Origin: Sporosarcina sp. FSL K6-1508
GTDB lineage: Bacteria; Bacillota; Bacilli; Bacillales_A; Planococcaceae
Assembly: GCF_038007465.1 (NCBI RefSeq)
Contig: NZ_JBBOXF010000001.1
Location: forward strand, 1,080,501 to 1,144,500
DNA length: 64,000 nt
Direction of reading: 5' to 3'
The translations under genes and the position numbers were made by a program. A model generated the notes under the pieces. That model made no database searches. It was not told where the DNA came from and was given only the letters and a program-made list of their open reading frames with translations. Position 1 is the first letter of the stretch; every line of letters begins with the position of its first letter. This document shows positions 8,050-16,615 of the stretch, one piece after another.

Positions 8050-9231
8050 TTGACAGAAACTCGCATTGCAGCAATTGATGTAGGAAATGATTCATTAAAA
8101 GCAATATTCGGTAAGTTGGAAGTGGAATTCAATATCCCGAATGTTATTGCACAAGATATTGCAGATCGTCCAATCATCGGCATTGAAGAATTAGACAACC
8201 AAGAGCCTACTGATGGCATTCATATTCGCTTGCATTCTCCGACGTTAAATGACAACAACTCTATTTACCGTGTCGGAAATTTAGCGACCAAAAGCGGTAA
8301 TTCAACCGAGTTAGACCCGGGTAGCAACAAATCGGAAGAGGATCAAACTCTTGTGATGTTGTTTGCAGCGCTGGCATTAGATGCGGCCAGAGAAGAGAAT
8401 AAAGGTATTTTTAAACGTAATAATAATGTAATCGAGGCTACGTATACACTCGGAACAGGGCTTCCACTTAGGGAAGTAAAAGAGGGAAAAGACGTAGGTT
8501 ATCGTTCGCAATTACTAGGCTCTGTTCACCAAGTCGAGTTTTTGGTTACACCTAAATATCAAGGTTTGAAAGTGAATATTAAATTTGATGAAGTGAAAGT
8601 TTATCCGGAAGGCTTTGCGGCGTTCATTAATCTCGTGATGGATAATAATTTAAATGTTATTAACAAAGAACTAATTGATAAGCAAATCTTGATTCAAGAC
8701 ATCGGGGGTCTGTCAACGGATGTTGCGGTGATTAAAAATCGCAAAGTTGATGATGATAAAGCACAAGGCTTCAACTTAGGCGTGTCAGAGTCTCTTGATG
8801 CCATTCGGGAAGAAATTTACGCTAGACATGGTGTAGAGCTGGACAGCCGTCTGGATGTTGTGGAAATTATAACGAAGAAAAATGACCGCAATCACATCAT
8901 GGTAAAAGGAAGCCGGACGAGTGTCCATGACATTGTGGACCGGATTCTCTTAGACTTAGCGAAAAAGCAATACCGTCATTTACGGAATGTATGGTCAAGA
9001 AATTCGCAATCTGAGATTTGCTATTTCATCGGCGGAGGCTCGATTGTTCTTAAAGATTACCTTAAAACATTAAATAATAGCTTAGATGGCTACAATATCG
9101 ATTTCTTTGAGGATGAAAAAGAAAGCGTCTGGATGATGGCCAACGCTTATTACAAATTAATTTCAGACTTCGCAAGAAAAAATCAACAGGCAAAAAACAA
9201 AGAAGAAGAAAAGTTAGTTAAAACAAAATAA
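8050..9231 (+). CDS. ParM/Alp7A-like actin-family segregation ATPase
   Basis: Actin-fold ATPase of 393 residues, related to plasmid segregation actins such as Alp7A and ParM. Visible motifs are the phosphate-1 loop AIDVGNDSLKAIFG near the N-terminus, the phosphate-2 loop QDIGGLSTDVAVI (about 216-228) and the adenosine motif YFIGGGS (about 325). Such proteins polymerise into filaments that push or pull DNA bound by an adaptor protein. The tail (KNQQAKNKEEEKLVKTK) is charged and probably disordered. TTG 8050 is preferred because AAAGGG at 8035-8040 is properly spaced only from it; ATG 8032 and ATG 8041 overlap or abut that site. The gene and the downstream adaptor form a two-gene operon behind the repeat array. 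Its presence beside chromosomal metabolic genes is unusual. Confidence 0.85.
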   Translation: MTETRIAAIDVGNDSLKAIFGKLEVEFNIPNVIAQDIADRPIIGIEELDNQEPTDGIHIRLHSPTLNDNNSIYRVGNLATKSGNSTELDPGSNKSEEDQTLVMLFAALALDAAREENKGIFKRNNNVIEATYTLGTGLPLREVKEGKDVGYRSQLLGSVHQVEFLVTPKYQGLKVNIKFDEVKVYPEGFAAFINLVMDNNLNVINKELIDKQILIQDIGGLSTDVAVIKNRKVDDDKAQGFNLGVSESLDAIREEIYARHGVELDSRLDVVEIITKKNDRNHIMVKGSRTSVHDIVDRILLDLAKKQYRHLRNVWSRNSQSEICYFIGGGSIVLKDYLKTLNNSLDGYNIDFFEDEKESVWMMANAYYKLISDFARKNQQAKNKEEEKLVKTK

Positions 9232-9242
9232 GGTGATTGTGC

Positions 9243-9788
9243 ATGAATGATACAGGATTGAAAAGAGGTCAGCCTATTACGTTTCGTCTGCCGTCTGATA
9301 CATCTGACCACACGTTAAAGGAATTGCAAAAGTTAAAAGAAGTCGAAAGAAGAAACTTTTCCAGTAAAATTGCCGAGTTTGTAATAGACGGTGTAAATGA
9401 TTCTCTATTAAAACAAAGAGAAGCCATCACCATTCCGCTTCCGAAAGGTTTAACGAAAGCACAGCGCGATTGGTTGAAGCATGAACATTCGGAGGCGTTG
9501 CTTGGTAGTATCGTCTATCAGCTGATGTCCGACCCAATCCGCACGGCTGCTCTCTTTGCATCATTGAACAGCAATGCAATAGATGTAGATGCTGCTTTAT
9601 ATTTGCAGGAAGAAACGAGCGCTGCTGTAGAATTGGATACAGAAGATCATTCGATAATCACCGATATGGATGATGATGATTTAGATAACTTTGATTGGGA
9701 ACGATTAAAAGGGGCGGAGCGCGCGCCAGTTGAAGAAGAGGAAGACGAGGATCCTCTTGGCGATTTCCTTGCACAAATGAATAAATAA
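9243..9788 (+). CDS. ParR/Alp7R-like DNA-binding adaptor
   Basis: A 181-residue protein starting 12 bases after the actin gene stop. The N-terminal 55 residues (ITFRLPSDTSDHTLKELQKL and the following helices) fit a ribbon-helix-helix DNA-binding fold, a middle helical part follows, and the C-terminal 60 residues are extremely acidic (MDDDDLDNFDWERL, EEEEDEDPLGDFLAQM). In type II partition systems the adaptor binds centromere repeats with its ribbon-helix-helix part and contacts the actin filament with its C-terminus, which fits this layout. ATG 9243 is spaced about 7 bases from AAGGTGAT. Identification rests on gene order and general architecture more than on sequence similarity. Confidence 0.7.
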   Translation: MNDTGLKRGQPITFRLPSDTSDHTLKELQKLKEVERRNFSSKIAEFVIDGVNDSLLKQREAITIPLPKGLTKAQRDWLKHEHSEALLGSIVYQLMSDPIRTAALFASLNSNAIDVDAALYLQEETSAAVELDTEDHSIITDMDDDDLDNFDWERLKGAERAPVEEEEDEDPLGDFLAQMNK

Positions 9789-9794
9789 TAGTGG

Positions 9795-9862
9795 GTGCCT
9801 GTACAGCGATCCGTCATGAATGGTTACACGTTCATGATGGTTGCTGCACAGGCTTTTTTTGT
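9795..9862 (+). terminator. Terminator of the actin segregation cassette
   Basis: A long stem in which GCCTGT, CAGC and TCATGAA pair with TTCATGA, GCTG and ACAGGC is followed by TTTTTTT at 9856-9862. It closes the two-gene operon. Confidence 0.88.
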
Positions 9863-9865
9863 TTT

Positions 9866-10440
9866 AAAAAATAGCGAGCTCATTTCGGGTACTTCAAGGG
9901 GTGACTATACAAATTGAAATAGAAAGAGTCCTTCAAATCACTTCGGCTACCCCTGTAAGGCGCTTTCGCTTAAATTTCGCTTTGATGTAAATAAGCACTC
10001 AATATACCGTGCCGTTTACTGTAAACAGACACCGGTTAGTGTGTGCCACAATCTAAGGTGTTCAGCAGGGATTTATGAGTATTTGAAATCCTTTTCGACT
10101 CACTTCGGCAATTTGTATACTCTGTAACGAAGAATTACATGTCACCAATATACCTAAGATGAACCAGCGGAGGCATCCATAACGCGTCACAGCGTATATT
10201 ATGGAAATTAGTTACTTAAGTCCTCGGTGTTCTAGGGAAAACCAGCGCCTGCGACGTTTATTATGGAAAAGTCATAGTCCAATCTCTAATGTAAAAATTT
10301 TCGGTATGGGAATTTAAACTGTATCTATTTGTGGGAAAGTAGTAAATAATCATCCAGTAATTACAAAATGTTTACACGAATCATAATTTAAATTTACACA
10401 GGACTCCTATACTGAAGTTGTTGTAAAGGAGGTGAACGGA
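9866..10440. other. Gene-free stretch before the phosphonate operon
   Basis: No gene is supported. Two degenerate copies of a motif (AACCAGCG ... TTATGGAAA) occur at about 10164-10208 and 10240-10270, TCACTTCGGC occurs twice (about 9941 and 10100), and GTTTACTGTAAAC at about 10013-10025 is palindromic. The promoter of the phosphonate operon should lie in the AT-rich part near 10370-10420, but no convincing box pair was found. Confidence 0.45.
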
Positions 10441-11193
10441 TTGCTGAAATTACAAAATATTAGCAAGCAATTCGATGATAAATTAGTTTTAAACGATATA
10501 AGCCTTGAAATTAAGCCGGGAGAAATTGTTTCACTGCTAGGTCCGAGTGGCAGTGGTAAAACGACTTTATTACATATCATTTTGGGGTTAACAAGTCTGA
10601 ACCGCGGAAAAATCATTTTTAATGATAGGGATTTGAGTGACGTAGCAATGAAGAATCGTGGATTTAATATCGTTTTTCAAGATTATGCGCTTTTTCCTAA
10701 TCTGAATGCTTACGAAAATATCGTCTATGGTCTGAGAAATAAGAAGGGGTTAGTATCTGAAGAGGAAATCCAAGAATACATTGACTTCCTGGAATTAAAA
10801 CCGCATTTAACAAAGAAAATAGGAGAATTATCAGGCGGTCAGAAACAACGAGTATCGATTGCAAGGACACTTGTCATGAAGCCGGAAATATTATTATTGG
10901 ATGAGCCATTGAGCGCACTGGACGGTGTCATAAAGGAATCAATTAAGCAACGCATTAAATCCATTGCCAGAGAATTTAAGTTAACAACGATTATTGTGAC
11001 ACATGATCCGGAAGAGGCATTAACGTTGTCGGACAAAGTGTTAATTATTAATGACGGGAGTATTTCACAATTTGGCACGCCTACTGAAATTATCAATCAA
11101 CCTGCTACTGATTTCGTAAAAGAATTTATTTTGAAACAATTACATATTAAGAAAGAAAATATCTATAACTTATTTGGTAAACAATATGCCTAA
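10441..11193 (+). CDS. 2-aminoethylphosphonate ABC transporter, ATP-binding protein
   Basis: ATPase subunit (250 residues) that powers import by the permease encoded next. It has Walker A GPSGSGKTT, signature LSGGQKQR, Walker B ILLLDEPLSALD and H-loop VTHDPEEAL, the set typical of the iron/spermidine/phosphonate (PhnT-like) importer ATPases. TTG 10441 is chosen because AAGGAGGTGA at 10426-10435 is well spaced from it; the GTG at 10432 lies inside that site. It overlaps the permease frame by 8 bases if the permease starts at 11186, indicating translational coupling. The substrate is inferred from the phnW and phnX genes in the same operon, not from this protein. Confidence 0.85.
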   Translation: MLKLQNISKQFDDKLVLNDISLEIKPGEIVSLLGPSGSGKTTLLHIILGLTSLNRGKIIFNDRDLSDVAMKNRGFNIVFQDYALFPNLNAYENIVYGLRNKKGLVSEEEIQEYIDFLELKPHLTKKIGELSGGQKQRVSIARTLVMKPEILLLDEPLSALDGVIKESIKQRIKSIAREFKLTTIIVTHDPEEALTLSDKVLIINDGSISQFGTPTEIINQPATDFVKEFILKQLHIKKENIYNLFGKQYA

Positions 11194-12805
11194 TGTAAAA
11201 CCGGCGATGCGCGTTATTTATATCCCAATCATCTTGTTATTCGTCGCCTTTCTAGTAGTACCCCTTGGCATGCTGTTTGTCCGTTCTTTTGAAACGAGTG
11301 AGGGGTTCAATTTCTCGAATTACCTCTCCGCTTTATCGAATAAAGAATTGATAGAATCCATTGGCAACAGCATTAAAATTTCTAGTCTTACTGCTGTGAT
11401 TACAACGGTCTTAGCATTTATTCTGGCTTACGCTGTCAACTGTACAAGAATCTACAGGCCGATAAAAAGCGCGATTAAAATGGGGATTCTTATCCCGATG
11501 TTGCTGCCTACCATCACGTATGGATTTGCAATTATCTACTCTTTTGGTAACCAAGGGTTTATTACCAAGATTGTCGGCCGGAATTTAGTTGAGATTTACG
11601 GATTTAACGGTTTACTGATAGGCTATGTGATTTATACGTTACCGGCGGCATTTCTACTGATTAATAATGCCTTCAAGTATGTTGACAAAAAGTTTATCAT
11701 CGTTTCAAAGTTGATGGGTGACGGGGGAATAAGGAGTTTTAAGAACACAATTGTTCGTCCGTTAGTGGGAACTTTAGGAGGTGCTTTTGTACTTTCCTTC
11801 ATTTTAAGCTTTACAGATTTCGGTATACCTGCCTCAGTCGGTGGGAGTTATTCTGTTGTAGCGACTCAGTTATATCAAGTGATGCTCGGTTCTATTCCGG
11901 ATTTTAATAATGGTGCGGCCATTGCGGTTATCATGTTAATCCCAGCTGTGTTTGGTGTTTTGCTCTTAAACTATCTCGAGAAACTTAATTTTCATTATGA
12001 CAAGTTTACCGACACAGAGTTGACTCCGCATAAGGGAAGAGACGCATGTTTTGGGGTTATCTCATTAGTTGTGTTACTAGCAATGCTTTCAGTGTTTGCT
12101 GTCATGTTCATTGCGCCATTTGTTAACAGTTATCCGTATGATTTTACGTTTACGTTTAAACATCTTATGGACACATTCCAATCAAATAATCTATTGGCTG
12201 TCTATAAAAACTCAGTGTATGTTGCGCTATTGACGGCAGTGTTTGGTACGTTAGTTGCTTATTGTTCAGCAGTGTTAAATGCTCGTACGACTGTTAAATG
12301 GAAATCAGCCATTGATATCGTTTCGATGATGACGAATACGATACCAGGCATGGTGTTAGGTTTATCGTATTTACTACTTTTTAATGGTAGCAGTTTGAAG
12401 GGAACCTTTCTAATTATCGTTCTCAGTAACATTGTCCATTTCTTTACAACACCCTATTTAATGGCGAAAAACGCTTTATCCAAAATGAATCCGACCTGGG
12501 AAACGACTGGAGAGTTACTGGGGGACAGCTGGTTAAAGACCATTTATCGAGTCATTCTTCCAAACTCCGCATCGACGGTTATTGAAATGTTTAGTTATTA
12601 TTTTATCAATGCAATGGTGACCATTAGCGGGATTATCTTTTTGGTCACAGCGCAAACGTCATTGGTAGCTAGCAAAATTAAAGAACTACAGCATTTTGGG
12701 AAGTTCAATGAAGTATTTATTTTATCGCTGCTTATCTTTTTTACAAATCTAGTCGTTAAGTTGCTTTGTGATCACTTTCAGAAAAGACCATTCAAACAGT
12801 CGTGA
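11186..12805 (+). CDS. 2-aminoethylphosphonate ABC transporter, fused permease
   Basis: A 539-residue membrane protein with about twelve transmembrane segments in two homologous halves of about 270 residues, each with a binding-protein-dependent permease domain. The EAA-like loops are recognisable in KLMGDGGIRSFKNTIVRPLV and ELLGDSWLKTIYRVILP. Fused double permeases of this size are known in putative 2-aminoethylphosphonate (PhnU-type) and ferric iron importers; phnW/phnX neighbours favour the phosphonate. ATG 11186 overlaps the end of the ATPase gene; a TTG at 11174 is possible. The gene end (12805) precedes the binding-protein gene by 13 bases. Confidence 0.85.
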   Translation: MPNVKPAMRVIYIPIILLFVAFLVVPLGMLFVRSFETSEGFNFSNYLSALSNKELIESIGNSIKISSLTAVITTVLAFILAYAVNCTRIYRPIKSAIKMGILIPMLLPTITYGFAIIYSFGNQGFITKIVGRNLVEIYGFNGLLIGYVIYTLPAAFLLINNAFKYVDKKFIIVSKLMGDGGIRSFKNTIVRPLVGTLGGAFVLSFILSFTDFGIPASVGGSYSVVATQLYQVMLGSIPDFNNGAAIAVIMLIPAVFGVLLLNYLEKLNFHYDKFTDTELTPHKGRDACFGVISLVVLLAMLSVFAVMFIAPFVNSYPYDFTFTFKHLMDTFQSNNLLAVYKNSVYVALLTAVFGTLVAYCSAVLNARTTVKWKSAIDIVSMMTNTIPGMVLGLSYLLLFNGSSLKGTFLIIVLSNIVHFFTTPYLMAKNALSKMNPTWETTGELLGDSWLKTIYRVILPNSASTVIEMFSYYFINAMVTISGIIFLVTAQTSLVASKIKELQHFGKFNEVFILSLLIFFTNLVVKLLCDHFQKRPFKQS

Positions 12806-12818
12806 GGGGGATTTTATA

Positions 12819-13805
12819 GTGAAAAAGATGAAGGTAATTGTATTGTCGCTAATTGCTTTAAGTCTAGTGTTTATATGGGCAGGCCGTAACAGTGGCAAAG
12901 CGGATGAAGGAAAGGTTGTCATTTATACAAATGGGGATGAAGCGGCTTCTGAAGCTATGGAAGGTGCGCTGAATGAAGCGGGGTATGAAGGACAATACGT
13001 GCTCCAATCGTTAGGAACTTCCGAATTAGGCGGGAAACTGATGGCAGAGGGCGATAAAATCGAAGCCGATGTTGTGACGATGAGTTCTTATTTCATCGAA
13101 AGTGCCCAACAACAACATGCCATGTTTCAGGATTTAACGTTTAGTACAAATGCGTTGGAACAAAATCCGCCCTATTACGCACCGATTTTAGGCAATACAG
13201 GGTCCATTTTCATCAACACAGAAGTACTCAAACAAAAGGGTTTGCCGATGCCAACTTCCATGAAAGATTTGGCGAAACCCGAGTTTAAGGGGTTGGTATC
13301 GATACCAAACATTATGGATTCTTCAACTGGCTGGCTGCTAGTCCAAGCGATTATTAGCGAATATGGGGAACAAGACGGTAAAACGGTCCTTCAAGATTTA
13401 ATTGCTAATACGGGTCCGCATCTTGAAAGTTCGGGCTCAGGTCCAATTAAGAAAGTGCAAGCTGGTGAAGTGGCTGCAGGTTTTGGTTTGCGCTACCAAG
13501 CAGTGATGGCTAAAGAATCAGGTTTACCGATTGAGTATGTCGATCCAATTGAAGGCAACTTTTCACTCACAGAATCAATTGCGGTTGTGAATAAAGACGA
13601 TGCAACAACGAGTTTAGCGATGGACATGGCTGAAATCATTACTAAAAATGCGCGAAAAGAGTTGCTGACACACTATCCGGTTGCGCTTTACGAAGGTGAA
13701 ACAGTGATGGATGTGAACAAACCAGCTTATGCGACGCAATTTGAACAACCATTAACCGTCGAACTCTTACAGCAGCATCAAGAATTCTTTAAATCAGCTA
13801 ACTAA
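12819..13805 (+). CDS. 2-aminoethylphosphonate ABC transporter, substrate-binding protein with altered lipobox
   Basis: Extracellular solute-binding protein (328 residues) of the iron/spermidine/AEP class; KVVIYTNGDEAASEAMEGAL opens the mature fold. The N-terminus MKKMKVIVLSLIALSLVFIW is a signal peptide, but where a lipobox cysteine would be expected (AG-C-NSGK) the sequence has arginine 23 (codon CGT at 12885-12887, one transition from TGT). As read, the protein would not be lipidated, so it may be released, stay anchored by an uncleaved peptide, or the strain may be impaired in uptake. GTG 12819 is spaced 8 bases from GAGGGGG. Role follows from the phnW-phnX operon. Confidence 0.82.
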   Translation: MKKMKVIVLSLIALSLVFIWAGRNSGKADEGKVVIYTNGDEAASEAMEGALNEAGYEGQYVLQSLGTSELGGKLMAEGDKIEADVVTMSSYFIESAQQQHAMFQDLTFSTNALEQNPPYYAPILGNTGSIFINTEVLKQKGLPMPTSMKDLAKPEFKGLVSIPNIMDSSTGWLLVQAIISEYGEQDGKTVLQDLIANTGPHLESSGSGPIKKVQAGEVAAGFGLRYQAVMAKESGLPIEYVDPIEGNFSLTESIAVVNKDDATTSLAMDMAEIITKNARKELLTHYPVALYEGETVMDVNKPAYATQFEQPLTVELLQQHQEFFKSAN

Positions 13806-13826
13806 AATTGGGGAGAGTGAAAAAAT

Positions 13827-14921
13827 ATGAATACCTATAAACTATTAACGCCAGGCCCGTTGACGACTACAAGTACGGTAAAACAGGAAATGCTGATTGA
13901 TCGTTGTACATGGGAACAAGACTATAAAGAAATCACACAGAAAATCAGATCTCAGCTCCTTGAAATTGCACATGCTCCGAAAGAGCAATACACAACTGTA
14001 CTCATGCAAGGAAGTGGTTCATTTGTCGTTGAATCAGTACTGACGACTGCCATTTCAAGAGATGATAAAGTGCTGATTATCACGAATGGTGCGTATGGCG
14101 AACGTATTGTGAAAATGGCTCAGTATATTGGACTGAATTACGCAGAATATAGCGTGGCATACAATGACTGTCCAAAGGAAGATGAAATAAGACTTATGTT
14201 AGAAGAGGATCAAGAAATTACGCATATCGTAATGGTTCATTGTGAGACAACGACAGGCATTTTAAATCCAATTGAGATGATTTCAAACTTATCGAAGGAA
14301 CAAGGGAAAACACTAATCATTGATGCGATGAGCAGCTTTGGTGGAATGGAAATCAATGTAGCTGAGCTTGAAATTGATTATTTGATCAGCAGTGCAAATA
14401 AATGCATTCAAGGGGTCCCAGGGTTTGGTTTTGTCATCGCCAAACTTGAGAAGCTTGTTGTGTGTGAGGGCAATGCACGTAGTTTGTCGCTGGATTTATA
14501 TGATCAGTGGAAAGGGATGGATCAGGATGGGAAATGGCGTTACACATCACCAACCCATGTAGTGGCTGCATTCGCAAAAGCATTGGAGGAATTAGTTGAA
14601 GAAGGCGGCATTCCAGCTAGATTTTCCCGTTATCAACATAATAATCGCTTGTTAAGAGAGCGATTTGAACAAGTGAATATCCATGCCTATATCTCAGTTG
14701 AAAAACAATCGCCCATTATTACAACCTTCCTTTTTCCAAATGAACAATTCGACTTTGAAGCGTTCTATTCGTTTATCAAAGACAGAGGTTATGTCATTTA
14801 TCCAGGCAAGCTGACGGACGTAAATACTTTCCGCATTGGCAATATTGGTGAAATCTATGAGGAAGATATAGAGGGATTATGTGCTAGTGTGGAAGATTAT
14901 ATGAAAGTGGTGGCGATATGA
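13827..14921 (+). CDS. phnW: 2-aminoethylphosphonate-pyruvate aminotransferase
   Basis: PLP enzyme (364 residues) that moves the amino group of 2-aminoethylphosphonate to pyruvate, giving phosphonoacetaldehyde and alanine. It is a class V aminotransferase: the N-terminal LLTPGPLTTTSTVK is diagnostic, DAMSSFGG holds the cofactor-ring aspartate, and SSANKCIQGVPGFGF carries the PLP lysine, K192. Length fits the family. A GGGGAGAG ribosome binding site precedes ATG 13827. The stop overlaps the phnX start by 4 bases (ATGA), so the two steps are translated together. With phnX it forms the hydrolytic AEP pathway, which supplies phosphate, carbon and nitrogen. Confidence 0.95.
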   Translation: MNTYKLLTPGPLTTTSTVKQEMLIDRCTWEQDYKEITQKIRSQLLEIAHAPKEQYTTVLMQGSGSFVVESVLTTAISRDDKVLIITNGAYGERIVKMAQYIGLNYAEYSVAYNDCPKEDEIRLMLEEDQEITHIVMVHCETTTGILNPIEMISNLSKEQGKTLIIDAMSSFGGMEINVAELEIDYLISSANKCIQGVPGFGFVIAKLEKLVVCEGNARSLSLDLYDQWKGMDQDGKWRYTSPTHVVAAFAKALEELVEEGGIPARFSRYQHNNRLLRERFEQVNIHAYISVEKQSPIITTFLFPNEQFDFEAFYSFIKDRGYVIYPGKLTDVNTFRIGNIGEIYEEDIEGLCASVEDYMKVVAI

Positions 14922-15751
14922 ATAAAATAGAGGGCGTTATAGTGGACTGGGCTGGAACAACAGTGGATTTCGGTTGTTTTGCACCTGTAAATGTGTTTGT
15001 TGATATTTTTAAAGACGCTGGTATTGACGTGACAATGGGAGAAGCAAGAGAGCCAATGGGGATGCTGAAAATTGATCATATCCGCGCTATGTTATCCATG
15101 TCTAGAATAGCTGTATTATGGGAAGAAAAGTATGGAAAGTCATTTAACGAACAAGATGTAGAAAAGTTATATGCGGAATTTGTACCTGCGTTGATGGCTT
15201 CATTATCAGCATATACGGATCCAATTCCTGGAGTTATAAAGGCAATTGACGTATTAAGAAATCGAGGATTGAAAATCGGATCGACAACGGGCTATACAAC
15301 TACAATGATGGACGTCGTTGTTCCGAATGCGCTGGAAAAGGGGTATTCTCCAGATGTTTATATTACCCCTGATGATACAAATTCGATTGGAAGACCGTAT
15401 CCTTATATGGTCTATCGGAATATGGAGCTGCTAAAACTATCGGCATCATGGAAGGTAGTAAAAGTAGGCGATACGATTTCAGATATTAAAGAGGGTGTCA
15501 ACGCGGGTGTTTGGTCAGTTGGTGTCATTATTGGCAGCTCTGAAATGGGGCTGAGTTTAGAAGAATTTTCTAGCCTATCAGAAGCTGATAAAGAAACTGT
15601 GATTTCTAAAACGGAAGCTACATTTATGCAAAATGGCGCTGATTTTACGATTTCGACGATGCGGGAACTTCCGCAGCTTATAGATCAAATAAATAGTCTT
15701 ATTTCGGATGGCAAGCGGCCAAATTCAAGAACAGCATTGGTGCTTGTATAG
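14918..15751 (+). CDS. phnX: Phosphonoacetaldehyde hydrolase (phosphonatase)
   Basis: HAD-superfamily enzyme (277 residues) that splits the C-P bond of phosphonoacetaldehyde into acetaldehyde and phosphate. The nucleophile motif VDWAGTTVD puts Asp10 at the active site, and MGMLKIDHIRAM contains the Schiff-base lysine (K51) that marks phosphonatases among HAD proteins. The motifs GSTTGY and KVGDTISDIKEG complete the HAD core. It overlaps phnW by 4 bases and ends the operon before a strong terminator. The acetaldehyde produced could be used by the aldehyde dehydrogenase at 39734-41275, but no link is visible in the sequence. Confidence 0.95.
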   Translation: MNKIEGVIVDWAGTTVDFGCFAPVNVFVDIFKDAGIDVTMGEAREPMGMLKIDHIRAMLSMSRIAVLWEEKYGKSFNEQDVEKLYAEFVPALMASLSAYTDPIPGVIKAIDVLRNRGLKIGSTTGYTTTMMDVVVPNALEKGYSPDVYITPDDTNSIGRPYPYMVYRNMELLKLSASWKVVKVGDTISDIKEGVNAGVWSVGVIIGSSEMGLSLEEFSSLSEADKETVISKTEATFMQNGADFTISTMRELPQLIDQINSLISDGKRPNSRTALVLV

Positions 15752-15811
15752 GCAGAGGAAATAACATGCGACGTTCATAACACGATCGACAGTCTATTAG
15801 TACGAAAAAAT

Positions 15812-15861
15812 GCAGTAAATACTCTACTCTCAATTGAGACGGGAGTTTTACTGCTTTTTTT
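15812..15861 (+). terminator. Terminator of the phosphonate operon
   Basis: GCAGTAAA and ACTC...CTCT pair with AGAC...GGAGT and TTTACTGC, followed by seven T. It closes the five-gene transcript. Confidence 0.88.
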
Positions 15862-16015
15862 ATGGTAATTTGCAGTTGGAAGTGGCGCTTGTAATTCCAT
15901 GCGGAAGCTTGGTATTTTTAAAGTATCAGAAAACTGAGATGTTTTCTTTGAAGAATAAAAGGGGAATAGAGTGATAGGGATAACTACAATTATTTTGCGA
16001 AGGGGTGGAGCGTGT

Positions 16016-16558
16016 ATGGAAAAAACAATATATATCGTGCGTCATTGCTCCGCAGAAGGACAGGCACCACACGCAGAATTGACCGCTGAAGGGATTTTAC
16101 AGGCGGCGCAACTTGCGGAATACTTTGATGGTATCGAGGTGGATCGAATTATTACAAGTCCATTTTCACGTGCACGTCAAACGGGTTGGCCTTTAGCGGA
16201 AAGAAAAAATCTACATGTAGAAGTGGATAGTAGACTTGGAGAACGCGTACTGAGTTCAACTGAATTCAAAGACTGGTTGATAAAGCTGGAAGATACTTTT
16301 TTAGATCTTCATCTGAAATACGATGGTGGAGAGTCTTCACGAGAGGCAATGACGCGGGTCTGTGATGTGCTGGATGAGTTGGAAGAAGGTTCGCAAACCG
16401 TGCTTGTGACACATGGCAATTTAATGGCGTTGTTGTTGAGGTGTTATGACGAACGATTCGGCTTTGAGCAGTGGCAGGCACTGACGAATCCGGATGTGTA
16501 TATGCTACGGATAAAGGATGAAGACTCTGAAGTAAAACGGGTGTGGGACTCCAAGTAA
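16016..16558 (+). CDS. Histidine phosphatase-family protein (RHC variant)
   Basis: Small phosphoglycerate-mutase-like protein of 180 residues. The phosphohistidine motif, usually RHG, reads VRHCSAEGQ, so the glycine is a cysteine; the partner motifs ITSPFSRARQTG, the acidic E in GERV and VTHGNLMALLLRC are intact. Family members are broad phosphatases or, less often, mutases; substrate unknown. ATG 16016 follows AGGGGTGGAG at 6-7 bases, so the longer in-frame start at 15971 is not used. Single-gene unit with a terminator just after the stop. Confidence 0.85.
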   Translation: MEKTIYIVRHCSAEGQAPHAELTAEGILQAAQLAEYFDGIEVDRIITSPFSRARQTGWPLAERKNLHVEVDSRLGERVLSSTEFKDWLIKLEDTFLDLHLKYDGGESSREAMTRVCDVLDELEEGSQTVLVTHGNLMALLLRCYDERFGFEQWQALTNPDVYMLRIKDEDSEVKRVWDSK

Positions 16559-16590
16559 AAACAGGCCGATTGGATAGCGGCCTGTTTGTT
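16558..16590. terminator. Bidirectional terminator
   Basis: AAACAGGCCG pairs with CGGCCTGTTT around the loop ATTGGATAG. The A-rich and T-rich flanks suit both the phosphatase gene and the small leftward ORF that ends at 16616. Confidence 0.8.
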
Positions 16591-16615
16591 GTATGAAAGT
16601 AGTTTTGTGTGAATC

